Source: CBDCME01 sp965218865 (GTDB taxonomy: Bacteria > Pseudomonadota > Alphaproteobacteria > JAAXGF01). Taken from it: a stretch of 64,000 nucleotides of DNA. A model generated the notes under the pieces. It worked only from the letters and a program-made list of their open reading frames with translations. It was not told the DNA's origin and did not search any database. Shown here in pieces: positions 18,709 to 26,039 of the stretch. Location of the stretch: positions 62,001-126,000 of the forward strand of contig CBDCME010000009.1 in NCBI GenBank assembly GCA_965218865.1. The letters are read 5' to 3'. Numbering within the stretch: position 1 is the first letter of the stretch; each line of letters opens with the position of its first letter. The position numbers and the translations under genes were made by a program.

Positions 18709-18813
18709 CTACGCCGGAGAGGGTCTTGGTCGCAGATCATCACTCAGGCTCAGGATTTTCCGGAACAGTTCCCTCGGCACCGCCACCTCGGCCAATTGGA
18801 ACGTGACGTACCG
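18709..18813 (-). pseudogene. IS1380-family transposase, C-terminal remnant
   Basis: Encodes RYVTFQLAEVAVPRELFRKI then LSLSDDLRPRPSPA and a TAG. It aligns by pattern with the C-terminal tail of the intact IS1380 transposase in this window (RCVRFQLSSACPDKALFTLV), but is a different family member. Only the tail remains, next to the ABC transporter remnant. Confidence 0.45.
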
Positions 18814-19003
18814 GCTATGGCGGACAACAGAATACGCGGCTCCTTGAGGATCGTCCGCGCGATAGCTACCCGTTGTTTCTCTCCGCCGGACAGCTTTAGG
18901 CCGCGTTCGCCGACAAGCGTTTGGTATCCGTCGGGAAGCGCGGCGATAAATTCATGAATGTGCGCCAGACTGGCCGCATTCTCCACCTCCGACGGGGACG
19001 TCC

Positions 19004-21083
19004 CAGGAACAATTTTTAGTCGCGGTTGAGGGTTCGGGATGAGTGGGATCGTGCTCGGTGCACGGGGTTCGGGGAGCCCCGAGCTTGCCTCGACGACGTC
19101 ATGGGGACTGCTCGAAGCCACCGGACGGCGTTTTCGGATTCGACAGGCACACCGGTCCGCCCGCGCCGCTCGGCGGCACGTCCCGGTCCGGGGGAGAGGC
19201 GTGCTGTCTCAGGCGATGGGCGCGGTCATGATCGCGTCGAGGGCCTCCTGCGCCCGGGCGGCATAGTGCCGGTTGGCCTCGGGCAGATAACGGAAGCGTC
19301 CGTCGCAGCGCACGATGGCGATGGCCGCGTTGGTCAAGCAGGCGAGATTTCTGGGCAGGTGACGCACGTAGGCCCGGCATCGGTCTTCGTCGTAGGTGAA
19401 GTCGCGCACGTAGTGCAGGCGGTTCTCGATATGCCAGTGGTTGCGCACCAGTTCGAGCAACTCCTCGGGTCCGGCGCGCTCTGCGCCGAGCGAGGTGAGG
19501 CTCCAGGTCACCTTGATGCTGCGCTTGCCGGTCTTGAGGATCTCGCGTTCGCGCTCGATGCGCATGGCCTGGCGTCGCCCGTGGAGGTTGGCGTAGCCGT
19601 CCCACTCGGCAGCGGAGAGGTCGACGACGGCGCAGCGTCGGCGCTCGATGCGGCCATGGCCCTTGTCGACGGTTTCGTGCCAGAGCGCATCGCTGAAGTC
19701 GATCGCCTTGAGGTCTTCGAAGATCATCTCCTGGTTGTCCTTGACCGCGCTCATCACGTAGTCGGCGCGACGCCCGAGCAGGCAGCGCGCGGTCTCGTGC
19801 TGAGCGTGCATCGCGTCCATGGTGACGATCCGGCCTGTGAGGTCGAGGCCGCTGGAGAGTTCGCGCACGGCCGGGATTTCGTTGCTCTTGCGGTCGACCT
19901 CGACCTGCCCGAGGACCACGCCGGTGTCGTGCTCGACCGCCGCCACCATCATCCTGCGCCCGTCTTCGGTCTGCTTCGAGGCGCCGCGCAGATCCTTTCC
20001 GTCCATGGCGACCGGCGCGTGCGCGCTGCCATGCTGGCCGGTCCACTGGCTAATCGCGTTGTCCAGGGTCTCTGGCGGCAGGGCGGTGAGGGTCTTGTGG
20101 AAGGTGGTGATCGCGGGCGGGGTGTAGCGCTGTTTGGAAGGGCTCCAGAACGCACCCACCGCCTCGAGCTGCTCCTGGGAGAGCAGGGCGGCGAACTGGG
20201 CGAACGCGTTCACCCCCCGGTATCCGGCAAGCCGGGCGGCGACGGCGATCACCAGAATGGTGTTGAGCGCATAGCGCTTGCCCCGGGCATGGCGGTACTC
20301 GGGCACCTCACCCAGACACTCGAACAGGCTGCGCAGCCGGGGCGCGGCCATCGGCTCGGTGTGCTGCTCGGCGTTCCAGTGTGCCGGCATCCCGGTACGG
20401 CTCAGCGCCTCGGGGGCGCCGTCTGTCAGTCCGAACACGAAGACCTCCTTGGGCTGACCGTGGTGGCGCCAGCGCGCTGCCCCTCCGGGCTCACGGGCAA
20501 AGCCCCGCGTCAGCCCCAGAGAGCGCCAGTTCGACGCGCGGTAGCAGGTGCCGGCAAATCGCGAGACGTCCACGAACGTCTCCGCCAGAAGAGCCGGATA
20601 TCCGTGCACCGCCTGGATGTCCTCAGACAGCCGCCGCAGGCTCAGCCCCAGCACACGGGAGGCCAGGTTCGGCACTCGGCCAGGCGTCAGAATGACGAAG
20701 CGCGAGTTGTTGGCGATCAGATGCAGACGCCGGAACTGCTGCTCGGCCGACCACCCGATCCAGCGATCACGCGCGCCCAGCTTGAACGCGCCGGGCTGCC
20801 AGCCGATCAGTGCGAGCCAGGTCTCGCCATGCACCGCGACATGGCGCAGGCCCTTGCCGATGACGCCGTGGAACGCCAGGTAGTGGTGCTGCTCCACCAA
20901 CCGGTCCCAGCGCCGGTGCTCCTGCGCGCCCCAGGTCGGACGCACCGTGACCGCGCGCAAATCAATGGACGAATCCGAGACCGGCAGCGTCGCCATGACC
21001 GGCACACTGCCACACCGAGAATGAAATGGCCAGCGCCGCGATCACCTCACCCTGATCACTGGGCGGACAAAAAACTAGCCCTG
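19004..21083 (-). mobile_element. ISAs1-family element copy 1 (transposase carries DUF4338)
   Basis: 2080 bp with terminal CAGG...CCTG ends (left CAGGAACAATTTTTAGTC; right complement CAGGGCTAGTTTTTTGTC) and a perfect 10-bp target duplication GGGGACGTCC at 18994-19003 and 21084-21093. Nearly identical to the copy at 26040-28119; the two transposases differ by one residue (Lys/Glu in RSI-K/E-VTW). Confidence 0.92.
19209..20996 (-). CDS. ISAs1-family transposase with N-terminal DUF4338 (DruA-like) domain, copy 1
   Basis: About 595 aa in two modules. Residues 1-220 have the DUF4338 pattern: LVEQHHYLAFHGVIGKGLRH, WLALIGWQPGAFKLGARDRW, LHLIANNSRFVIL, LLAETFVDVSRFAGTCYRAS. This domain is also found in DruA of Druantia anti-phage systems. 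Residues 240-595 are a standard ISAs1/H-repeat DDE transposase (VPEYRHARGKRYALNTILVI, VAMDGKDLRGAS, ADYVMSAVKDNQ, RNHWHIENRLHYVRD with the catalytic Glu). The frame is intact, so probably active. GTG 21005 is an alternative start. Confidence 0.9.
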   Translation of the reverse strand: MATLPVSDSSIDLRAVTVRPTWGAQEHRRWDRLVEQHHYLAFHGVIGKGLRHVAVHGETWLALIGWQPGAFKLGARDRWIGWSAEQQFRRLHLIANNSRFVILTPGRVPNLASRVLGLSLRRLSEDIQAVHGYPALLAETFVDVSRFAGTCYRASNWRSLGLTRGFAREPGGAARWRHHGQPKEVFVFGLTDGAPEALSRTGMPAHWNAEQHTEPMAAPRLRSLFECLGEVPEYRHARGKRYALNTILVIAVAARLAGYRGVNAFAQFAALLSQEQLEAVGAFWSPSKQRYTPPAITTFHKTLTALPPETLDNAISQWTGQHGSAHAPVAMDGKDLRGASKQTEDGRRMMVAAVEHDTGVVLGQVEVDRKSNEIPAVRELSSGLDLTGRIVTMDAMHAQHETARCLLGRRADYVMSAVKDNQEMIFEDLKAIDFSDALWHETVDKGHGRIERRRCAVVDLSAAEWDGYANLHGRRQAMRIEREREILKTGKRSIKVTWSLTSLGAERAGPEELLELVRNHWHIENRLHYVRDFTYDEDRCRAYVRHLPRNLACLTNAAIAIVRCDGRFRYLPEANRHYAARAQEALDAIMTAPIA

Positions 21084-21093
21084 GGGGACGTCC

Positions 21094-21447
21094 CGGGCCT
21101 GCCGTATGCGATGTTGTAATAGATCGTGTCGTTGAACAGCACCGCATCCTGCGGGGGAAATCCGTTCGACCAGAATCTGCATTCGGATCTAATTCCTCTA
21201 CCACCGTCCCGACAAGGTTGGCGCTCGCCCAAATAAGGTTGAAGATGTCAAAGCAAAGCATCCGAACGTCACCGAGGTCGATCGCATGCGGCTTAATTTC
21301 AGGATGCCAATAGAGATTATCCACAGAGCGGCTCCGTTAACCCGACTTCGCCAACTCGGCGTGAATTCTGTCGATTTTCATTTTTTTCCGCGACCCAAGT
21401 GATTGAATTGTTGATGCCCTGCCCGTGAAATTCACCTCAATATCGCC
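21094..21447. other. Junction region with ABC fragment and an unassigned minus-strand stretch
   Basis: After the ABC fragment (to about 21165) the minus strand is open up to an ATG at 21324 (MDNLYWHPEIKPHAIDLGDV...CFDIFNLIWASANLV). It looks like the N-terminus of some conserved protein, but I cannot name it. It runs out of family-like sequence where the ABC fragment begins, so it is at best a truncated gene. The remaining 120 bp before IS1634 show nothing. Confidence 0.3.
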
Positions 21448-23296
21448 TGTAGTGCCGACCTACCCTATTGATCTGCCTTTCGTTTAGCCGAACGATGAGC
21501 GCATGTTCGTGCGCTGCAAGAAACGGTTCAAAGACGGCAAGGAGCACCGCTACTGGAGCGTAGTCGAGAACGTGCGCGTGAGCGGCGGGCGCGTGGTGCA
21601 GCGCCAAGTGTTGTATCTGGGCGAGATCAACGACGGCCAGCGTGCGGCGTGGTGCCGCTCGATCGAGGTGGTGGAGGGGACTCAGCGCTCGAAGCAGGTG
21701 GCGCTGTTTCCCGAGGATCGGGAAGCGCCGGAGCTGGACTGCGAGGTAGTGCAGGTCCGGCTCAAGGATCTGACCTTGCACGACCCGCGCCAGTGGGGGG
21801 CGTGCTGGCTGGCGCTGACGCTTTGGGACCGTCTCGAGCTGGACCGGTTCTGGGGGCCGCGCTTGCCGGCGAGCCGGGAAGGCACCCGATGGCTGGACAT
21901 CTTGAAGATCCAGGTCTGCTACCGACTCATCGACCCGGGAAGCGATTGGCGTCTTCATCGGCATTGGTACGAACACAGTGCACTGCGCGATATGCTGGGT
22001 TGCGACCGGGTGATTGCCAGCAACACGTTGTATCGGTGCCTGGACAAGCTCGCGGCGCACAAGCAGGACTTCTTCTCGTTCTTGCGCGCGCGTTGGGCGA
22101 CGATGTTCAACGCCCGCTTCGAGGTGTTGCTCTACGATTTGACCAGCACGTACTTCGAGAGCGACCCCCCGTTCGAGGACAAGCGCCAGTTCGGCCACAG
22201 CCGCGCCCAGCGCCGCGATTGCGTGCAGGTGGTGATCGCTTTGATCGTGACCCCGGACGGCTTTCCGCTGGCCTATGAGGTGATGCCGGGCAACACCTCG
22301 GACAACACGACGCTGGCGGATTTTCTCACCAAGATTGAGGACCAGTACGGGCGTTCGGACCGGGTGTGGATCATGGACCGCGGGATTCCGACCGAGGAGA
22401 CGCTGGAGACGATGCGCGCAGGCGATGCGCCGGTACATTATCTAGTCGGTACACCCAAGGGCCGGCTGACCCGGCTTGAGAGGTCATTCCTCGATCTGCC
22501 TTGGCAAGCAGTCCGCCAATCGGTCGATGTCAAGCTCCTGACCAACGACGGAGAACTCTACGTGCTGGTGCGTAGCGAACGACGGGTGCTCAAGGAGCGC
22601 AGCATGCGCCGGCGGCGGCTGAAGAAGCTATGGAAGCGTCTGGGCGAGCTTCGGCGGCAATCAAACCGTCGCGATCAGCTCATGCTCAAGCTTGGTGCGG
22701 CGAAGAAAGACGCCGGTCGGGCTTGGTTCTTGGTCGAGGTCCAAGTCCCGCAAACCGACGAAGAGCTGGCCGCCTACGGGATCACCTACCGCCTGCGTCG
22801 CGAGAAGCTGCGCCAGGTGTTTCGGCGCGAAGGCCGCTACCTGTTGCGCTCCAACATGACCGGTGAAGACCCCGCCGCGTTGTGGCGCCATTACATGCAG
22901 CTCACTGAAATCGAGCAGGCGTTCAAGGAACTGAAACACAATCTTGCCATCCGACCCATCTTCCACCAGCTTGAGGAGCGGATCGAGGCGCACATCTTCG
23001 TCTCGTTCATCGCCTATTGCCTGCTCGTGACCCTGAAGAACCTCGCCCGGCCACAGGCCCCAGGCCTCACCCCATGCGCCATCCTTGAGAAGTTCACCAC
23101 TTTGCAGATGGTGGACATCCATGTGCCGACCACCGATGGGCGCCATCTGGTGCTAGCGCGCCATACCCAGCCGAACCGAGACCACGAATTACTCCTGCGT
23201 CAACTCCATCTGACATTGCCGAAGCAACCCGCGCCGAAGCTTCTGTCTTCAAGTCACGTTTGAGGACCTCCCGGTCGCCCCGTGTAGTGCCGACCT
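21448..23296 (+). mobile_element. IS1634-family element
   Basis: One transposase gene flanked by a 14-bp direct repeat TGTAGTGCCGACCT at 21448-21461 and 23283-23296. I could not find matching inverted ends, so the exact borders are approximate. The right side truncates a ParB-like gene at about 23330. IS1634-type elements are known for unusually long, variable direct repeats. Confidence 0.7.
21503..23263 (+). CDS. IS1634-family (IS4 superfamily) DDE transposase
   Basis: 586 aa, full length. Key blocks: FEVLLYDLTSTYFESDPPF with the first catalytic Asp, RVWIMDRGIPTEETL with the second, and YMQLTEIEQAFKELKHNLAI, the Y-(2)-R-(3)-E-like signature region, with the catalytic Glu. The N-terminus FVRCKKRFKDGKEHRYWSVV is typical of this family. 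Frame intact. Confidence 0.9.
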   Translation: MFVRCKKRFKDGKEHRYWSVVENVRVSGGRVVQRQVLYLGEINDGQRAAWCRSIEVVEGTQRSKQVALFPEDREAPELDCEVVQVRLKDLTLHDPRQWGACWLALTLWDRLELDRFWGPRLPASREGTRWLDILKIQVCYRLIDPGSDWRLHRHWYEHSALRDMLGCDRVIASNTLYRCLDKLAAHKQDFFSFLRARWATMFNARFEVLLYDLTSTYFESDPPFEDKRQFGHSRAQRRDCVQVVIALIVTPDGFPLAYEVMPGNTSDNTTLADFLTKIEDQYGRSDRVWIMDRGIPTEETLETMRAGDAPVHYLVGTPKGRLTRLERSFLDLPWQAVRQSVDVKLLTNDGELYVLVRSERRVLKERSMRRRRLKKLWKRLGELRRQSNRRDQLMLKLGAAKKDAGRAWFLVEVQVPQTDEELAAYGITYRLRREKLRQVFRREGRYLLRSNMTGEDPAALWRHYMQLTEIEQAFKELKHNLAIRPIFHQLEERIEAHIFVSFIAYCLLVTLKNLARPQAPGLTPCAILEKFTTLQMVDIHVPTTDGRHLVLARHTQPNRDHELLLRQLHLTLPKQPAPKLLSSSHV

Positions 23297-23318
23297 TTGA
23301 GGGTCTGATCACTGAAAA

Positions 23319-23555
23319 TCAATGTGTTATCACCGGCACCGTCTCCAGTTCGAGCTGCCGGGCGGCCAACAGCCGGCCGTGACCGGCGATCAGCACACCG
23401 CGTTCGTCCACCAGGCAGGGCACGTTGAAGCCGAAGGCGGCGATCGCGCCCGCGATCTGCGCCACCTGGTCGTCGGAATGCGTGCGTGCGTTCGCGGCGT
23501 AAGGCAGCAGCCGGTCCAGCGGCCAGTGCTCGATCTTGAAACCGGTCGACGTCAT
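23319..23555 (-). pseudogene. ParB-like nuclease-domain protein, truncated by IS1634
   Basis: 78 residues starting MTSTGFKIEHWPLDRLLPYA, then NARTHSDDQVAQIAGAIAAF, GFNVPCLVDERGVLIAGHGR and LLAARQLELETVPV, which is the ParB/Spo0J N-terminal nuclease-like fold. In phages this domain usually heads a longer protein with a DNA methylase. Here the family sequence stops at PVITH, where IS-flanking DNA begins. Its ATG overlaps the TGA of the PAPS-reductase-like gene (ATGA), so they formed one operon. Confidence 0.75.
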
Positions 23556-24445
23556 ATCCCGCACATCCCCTCGCACTCACCGGCCCAGAGATCGGATTGA
23601 TCGGCTGGACCCCCGGCCGCGAGTTCCTTCAGCGGGCGGCGGTTCACGTTGACATAGAGGCGACCGCCCTTCCTGAGCCCGGCCCGCTCGTGGGCCGGCA
23701 TGTCGCGGATCAGGCGGTCGATGGCGACGGCCTCGTTCCAGTCCTCCGGACTGGCCCGCAGCGCCTCCCACTCGGCGGCACTCCGGTAGGGGCAGAAGGT
23801 GCAGGCGGAACGGGGCGGAACCGCGTAGCCGTGTTTCACGAGCCAGTCGATGCAGTCCTGCCGGCTCATCCACCGCTCGTGCGGCTCCGGCCCGTCCTTC
23901 GTCGCCCTGTCGATCAGCGGATGGCGCTTGGCGAGCCAGCGGACGTCCGAGGGCTTCACCCGGATCCACTCGTCGGCCGAGATGCCCAGCCACGAGCAAG
24001 CGAGCGGCACGGCCGAACGGATCGGCTTGTCGGGCGGCCGCCCGAGCAGCTCCTTGATGCGCCGCTGGATCGGCTTGATCTTGTAGTTGGACGTGCACTC
24101 GCGGCGCAGCATCCCATGCGAGCCGTCGGCGTTGACGGTGAAGAAGGGCGGTGCGAGGTAGCCGTTCGCGCGGCCCGCCACAGGCTTCACACCGGCCGCG
24201 GTCTTGCGGATGTTGTCGGCGAGGTCGGAGAACTGGACGACCTCGACCGGGAAGGGCAGCACGTTGCCGGATCGCAGCCAGTCCAGATGCTCGTAGACCG
24301 CCTTCGGTTCCGCGCCGGTGTCGGCGAAGATGGCACAGTCCGGCATGGGCTCGATCTCGCCATGGGCCGCCATCAGCGCCATGCTCGTCGACTGCACGCC
24401 GGCGCCGAGCGAGATCACATGCATGATTGGCGGGTGCTGGGTCAT
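23552..24445 (-). CDS. Phage-type PAPS reductase-like (ATP pyrophosphatase, DndC-like) protein
   Basis: 297 aa. A PP-loop (ISLGAGVQSTSMALMAAHG) binds ATP; CAIFADTGAEPKAVYEHLDW, RRECTSNYKIKPIQRRIKEL and the Cys pair ACTFCPYRSAAEW follow. Proteins of this kind are common in prophages beside ParB/methylase genes; they are adenine-nucleotide alpha-hydrolases whose substrate is unknown, and a role in nucleic-acid modification is inference. The GGGAGA site precedes the ATG. The downstream neighbour is translationally coupled, and the upstream 120 bp lead into a GGTNACC repeat array. Confidence 0.8.
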   Translation of the reverse strand: MTQHPPIMHVISLGAGVQSTSMALMAAHGEIEPMPDCAIFADTGAEPKAVYEHLDWLRSGNVLPFPVEVVQFSDLADNIRKTAAGVKPVAGRANGYLAPPFFTVNADGSHGMLRRECTSNYKIKPIQRRIKELLGRPPDKPIRSAVPLACSWLGISADEWIRVKPSDVRWLAKRHPLIDRATKDGPEPHERWMSRQDCIDWLVKHGYAVPPRSACTFCPYRSAAEWEALRASPEDWNEAVAIDRLIRDMPAHERAGLRKGGRLYVNVNRRPLKELAAGGPADQSDLWAGECEGMCGI

Positions 24446-24566
24446 GGGTCTCCCATCACGAAAAGGCCGCCCGCGCCCTGGGAGGCGGGACGGCCGATGT
24501 CGATGTCTCGTTGGTGGGCGGCGCCACGCCGGCCGGTGCCGATCGCGTCGGTCCGGCGTCCCCGAT

Positions 24567-24909
24567 GGTGGTAACCGGAGGTGGTAACCAAGGGCTCTGG
24601 TTACCAGGTGGTTACCACCCAGGTTACCACCCTGATCTGACGCTAAGCTTTTGCAATCACGTCGTTTTTCGGATCCGACGGGGTGGTAACCGGCAAACCG
24701 TGGTTACCACTTGGGTTACCACCCTGGTTACCACCCCCGCACGGGCCGCAAGTCTTTGATATAGAGTGGTTATTCCGTCCGGCCGGAGCAGTGGCCGGCG
24801 GCCGGTGGTAACCTCGGTTACCACCCTGATCCGGCTCTAAGCCTTTGTAACAGCGTTGTTTTGTCCGCCGGGCGCAGGTGGTAACCGGTGGTAACCCAGT
24901 GGTAACCCA
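24567..24909. repeat. Array of 14 GGTNACC words in three larger modules
   Basis: Fourteen exact GGTAACC or GGTTACC words occur in 343 bp, mostly as GGTTACCACC facing GGTGGTAACC. They bracket three spacers of about 45-60 bp that resemble one another: CGCTAAGCTTTTGCAATCAC, CCGCAAGTCTTTGATATAGA and CTCTAAGCCTTTGTAACAGC, each followed by a T/G-rich run. The layout resembles iterons or a multi-site protein-binding region. No coding frame here is convincing. Confidence 0.75.
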
Positions 24910-25014
24910 GTTTTTGCCCCTGTCGCTGGCGCGATTTCGCGCCAAGCCCGCCCACTTGCGTTTGACGCTGGGAAGGACCCACAATATCAACCACTTAGAG
25001 GCAGTCAATAACGC

Positions 25015-25042
25015 TTGACGGTGTAACATGTTGCGGTATAGG
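25015..25042 (+). promoter_or_regulatory. Likely higBA promoter with overlapping palindrome
   Basis: TTGACG (25015-25020) and TATAGG (25037-25042) are separated by 16 bp and end 9 bp before the higB GTG, so transcription would start almost at the start codon. The spacer holds the short palindrome AACATGTT (25025-25032), a plausible operator for autorepression by HigA. Confidence 0.5.
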
Positions 25043-25050
25043 GTCCGACG

Positions 25051-25329
25051 GTGATCAAGTCTTTCAAGGACTGCGATGTCGGACGGCTGTTCAACCGGCT
25101 TGCGACACGTCGGTGGCGTGGCATCGCTCGTCAGGCGCGACGCAAGCTGGAGGTGCTGAACGCCGCCAGGGCGCTGAACGAACTGCGGGTCCCGCCGGGC
25201 AATCGGCTGGAGACCCTCAAGGGGAGCCGCCAGGGTCAACACAGCATCCGGATCAACGACCAATGGCGCATTTGTTTCGTTTGGCGCGGCGAGGACGCAT
25301 ACGACGTAGAGATCACCGATTACCATTAG
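25051..25329 (+). CDS. higB: HigB-type mRNA interferase toxin (RelE/ParE superfamily)
   Basis: 92 aa beginning MIKSFKDCDVGRLFNRLATR, with RLETLKGSRQGQHSIRINDQ and WRICFVWRGEDAYDVEITDY, the HigB signature. HigB cleaves ribosome-bound mRNA when its antitoxin is lost. The toxin precedes the antitoxin, as usual for higBA. GTG start, probably a nearly leaderless transcript. Encoded opposite to the surrounding phage genes. Confidence 0.93.
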   Translation: MIKSFKDCDVGRLFNRLATRRWRGIARQARRKLEVLNAARALNELRVPPGNRLETLKGSRQGQHSIRINDQWRICFVWRGEDAYDVEITDYH

Positions 25330-25338
25330 GAGACGGCC

Positions 25339-25641
25339 ATGAACGATCGAACGCCCATTCATCCCGGTGAGATTCTGAGCGAGGAATTTCTCATTCCCAT
25401 GGGCGTCAGCCAGTCTCGGGTGGCGCGGGACATCAACGTGCCGCCACGCCGCATCAATGAAATCTGCCTCGGCAAGCGAGCCATAACGCCGGACACTGCA
25501 CTCAGGCTGGCCCGCTTCTTCGGGATGTCGGCGGAGTTCTGGATGAACCTGCAGCAGCGTTATGATTTGGAACGCGCCAAAGACGCGCTGGAAGCACGGC
25601 TTGAGCGGGAAGTGCGTCCATTGGGTCAAGAGGCTGCTTAA
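25339..25641 (+). CDS. higA: HigA-type antitoxin (XRE helix-turn-helix)
   Basis: 100 aa: IHPGEILSEEFLIPMGVSQS, VARDINVPPRRINEICLGKR and PDTALRLARFFGMSAEFWMN form the HigA/VapA-type HTH domain. Binds HigB and represses the operon. Strong AGGAG site before the ATG, 10 bp after higB. Confidence 0.94.
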   Translation: MNDRTPIHPGEILSEEFLIPMGVSQSRVARDINVPPRRINEICLGKRAITPDTALRLARFFGMSAEFWMNLQQRYDLERAKDALEARLEREVRPLGQEAA

Positions 25642-25704
25642 TGCGTCAACGCCCGCGGTGGGATGTAGAGCCAGGTCATGCAAGGGCGGCCTCGGGCGGA
25701 CATG

Positions 25705-25980
25705 AAAATACCCGCCGCGACGATGCCGGGACGGGCTGGGTGGTTGCGCTCCGATACGGGCGCGGCCGTGGGTTCGGTTACTGGATGGAAGCTGCGAGGC
25801 ACCAGGCGGCACCGGCGGCGGCTCCGGCTCCGAGGACGACCAGCGCCGCCCAGGTCTTCCAGGTGACGATGAAGCGCAGGTTGCCCAGGATGGCTTTCAA
25901 CGACGTTGCACGGCTCATGTCAGGCTCCTTCAGGCAACAAAAACCCGCCGCGGCGATGCCGGAGCGGGCTGGGTTCGGAC
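25705..25980. repeat. Pair of 35-40 bp hairpin-like repeats flanking a small gene
   Basis: Two related sequences, one near 25707-25745 (ACCCGCCGCGACGATGCCGG...) and one near 25937-25977 (ACCCGCCGCGGCGATGCCGG...), both ending in CGGGCTGGGT, lie on either side of the small membrane-protein gene. Each can form a GC-rich stem, so they may be terminators or processing sites of the phage operon. Confidence 0.5.
25778..25918 (-). CDS. Small single-span membrane protein in phage region
   Basis: 46 aa from the ATG at 25918 (GGAGCCTGAC before it). A charged start (MSRATSLKAILGNLRFIVTW) is followed by one hydrophobic span AALVVLGAGAAAGAAWCLAA. No family recognised; it could be a small phage membrane or holin-like protein, but length and single span do not prove that. 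Confidence 0.5.
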   Translation of the reverse strand: MSRATSLKAILGNLRFIVTWKTWAALVVLGAGAAAGAAWCLAASIQ

Positions 25981-26039
25981 GCATCAATGAAATGCTGACA
26001 CAAACCTACATGTTGTGACCTGCCACTGTCAACGCCGGA

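Larger units (their letters stand above)
18825..21165 (-). pseudogene. Atm1/HMT1-type ABC exporter remnant, split by ISAs1 copy 1
   Basis: Two short pieces of one nucleotide-binding domain flank ISAs1-1. The upstream piece (21084-21165) encodes PPQDAVLFNDTIYYNIAYGR. The downstream piece (18825-19003) encodes AASLAHIHEFIAALPDGYQT and the ABC signature KLSGGEKQRVAIARTILKEP. They join in frame once the element and one 10-bp duplication are removed. Sequence before the Q-loop and after RILL is missing, so it was already a fragment when the IS landed. The LFNDTIYYNI signature is typical of mitochondrial-type/heavy-metal exporters of the Atm1 family. Confidence 0.72.

Noticed and set aside
19026..21119. 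A very long plus-strand open frame opposite the ISAs1 transposase (and its twin at 26062-28779).
   Set aside because: It is the antisense shadow of a GC-rich transposase gene, with His/Gly/Arg-rich translation and no domain.
24567..24909. CRISPR array.
   Set aside because: Repeats are 7-10 bp, in both orientations, with related rather than unique spacers, and there are no cas genes.
24643..25812. A 389-codon minus-strand frame across the GGTNACC array and the higBA genes.
   Set aside because: It is antisense to higBA, has biased composition and no ribosome-binding site or domain.
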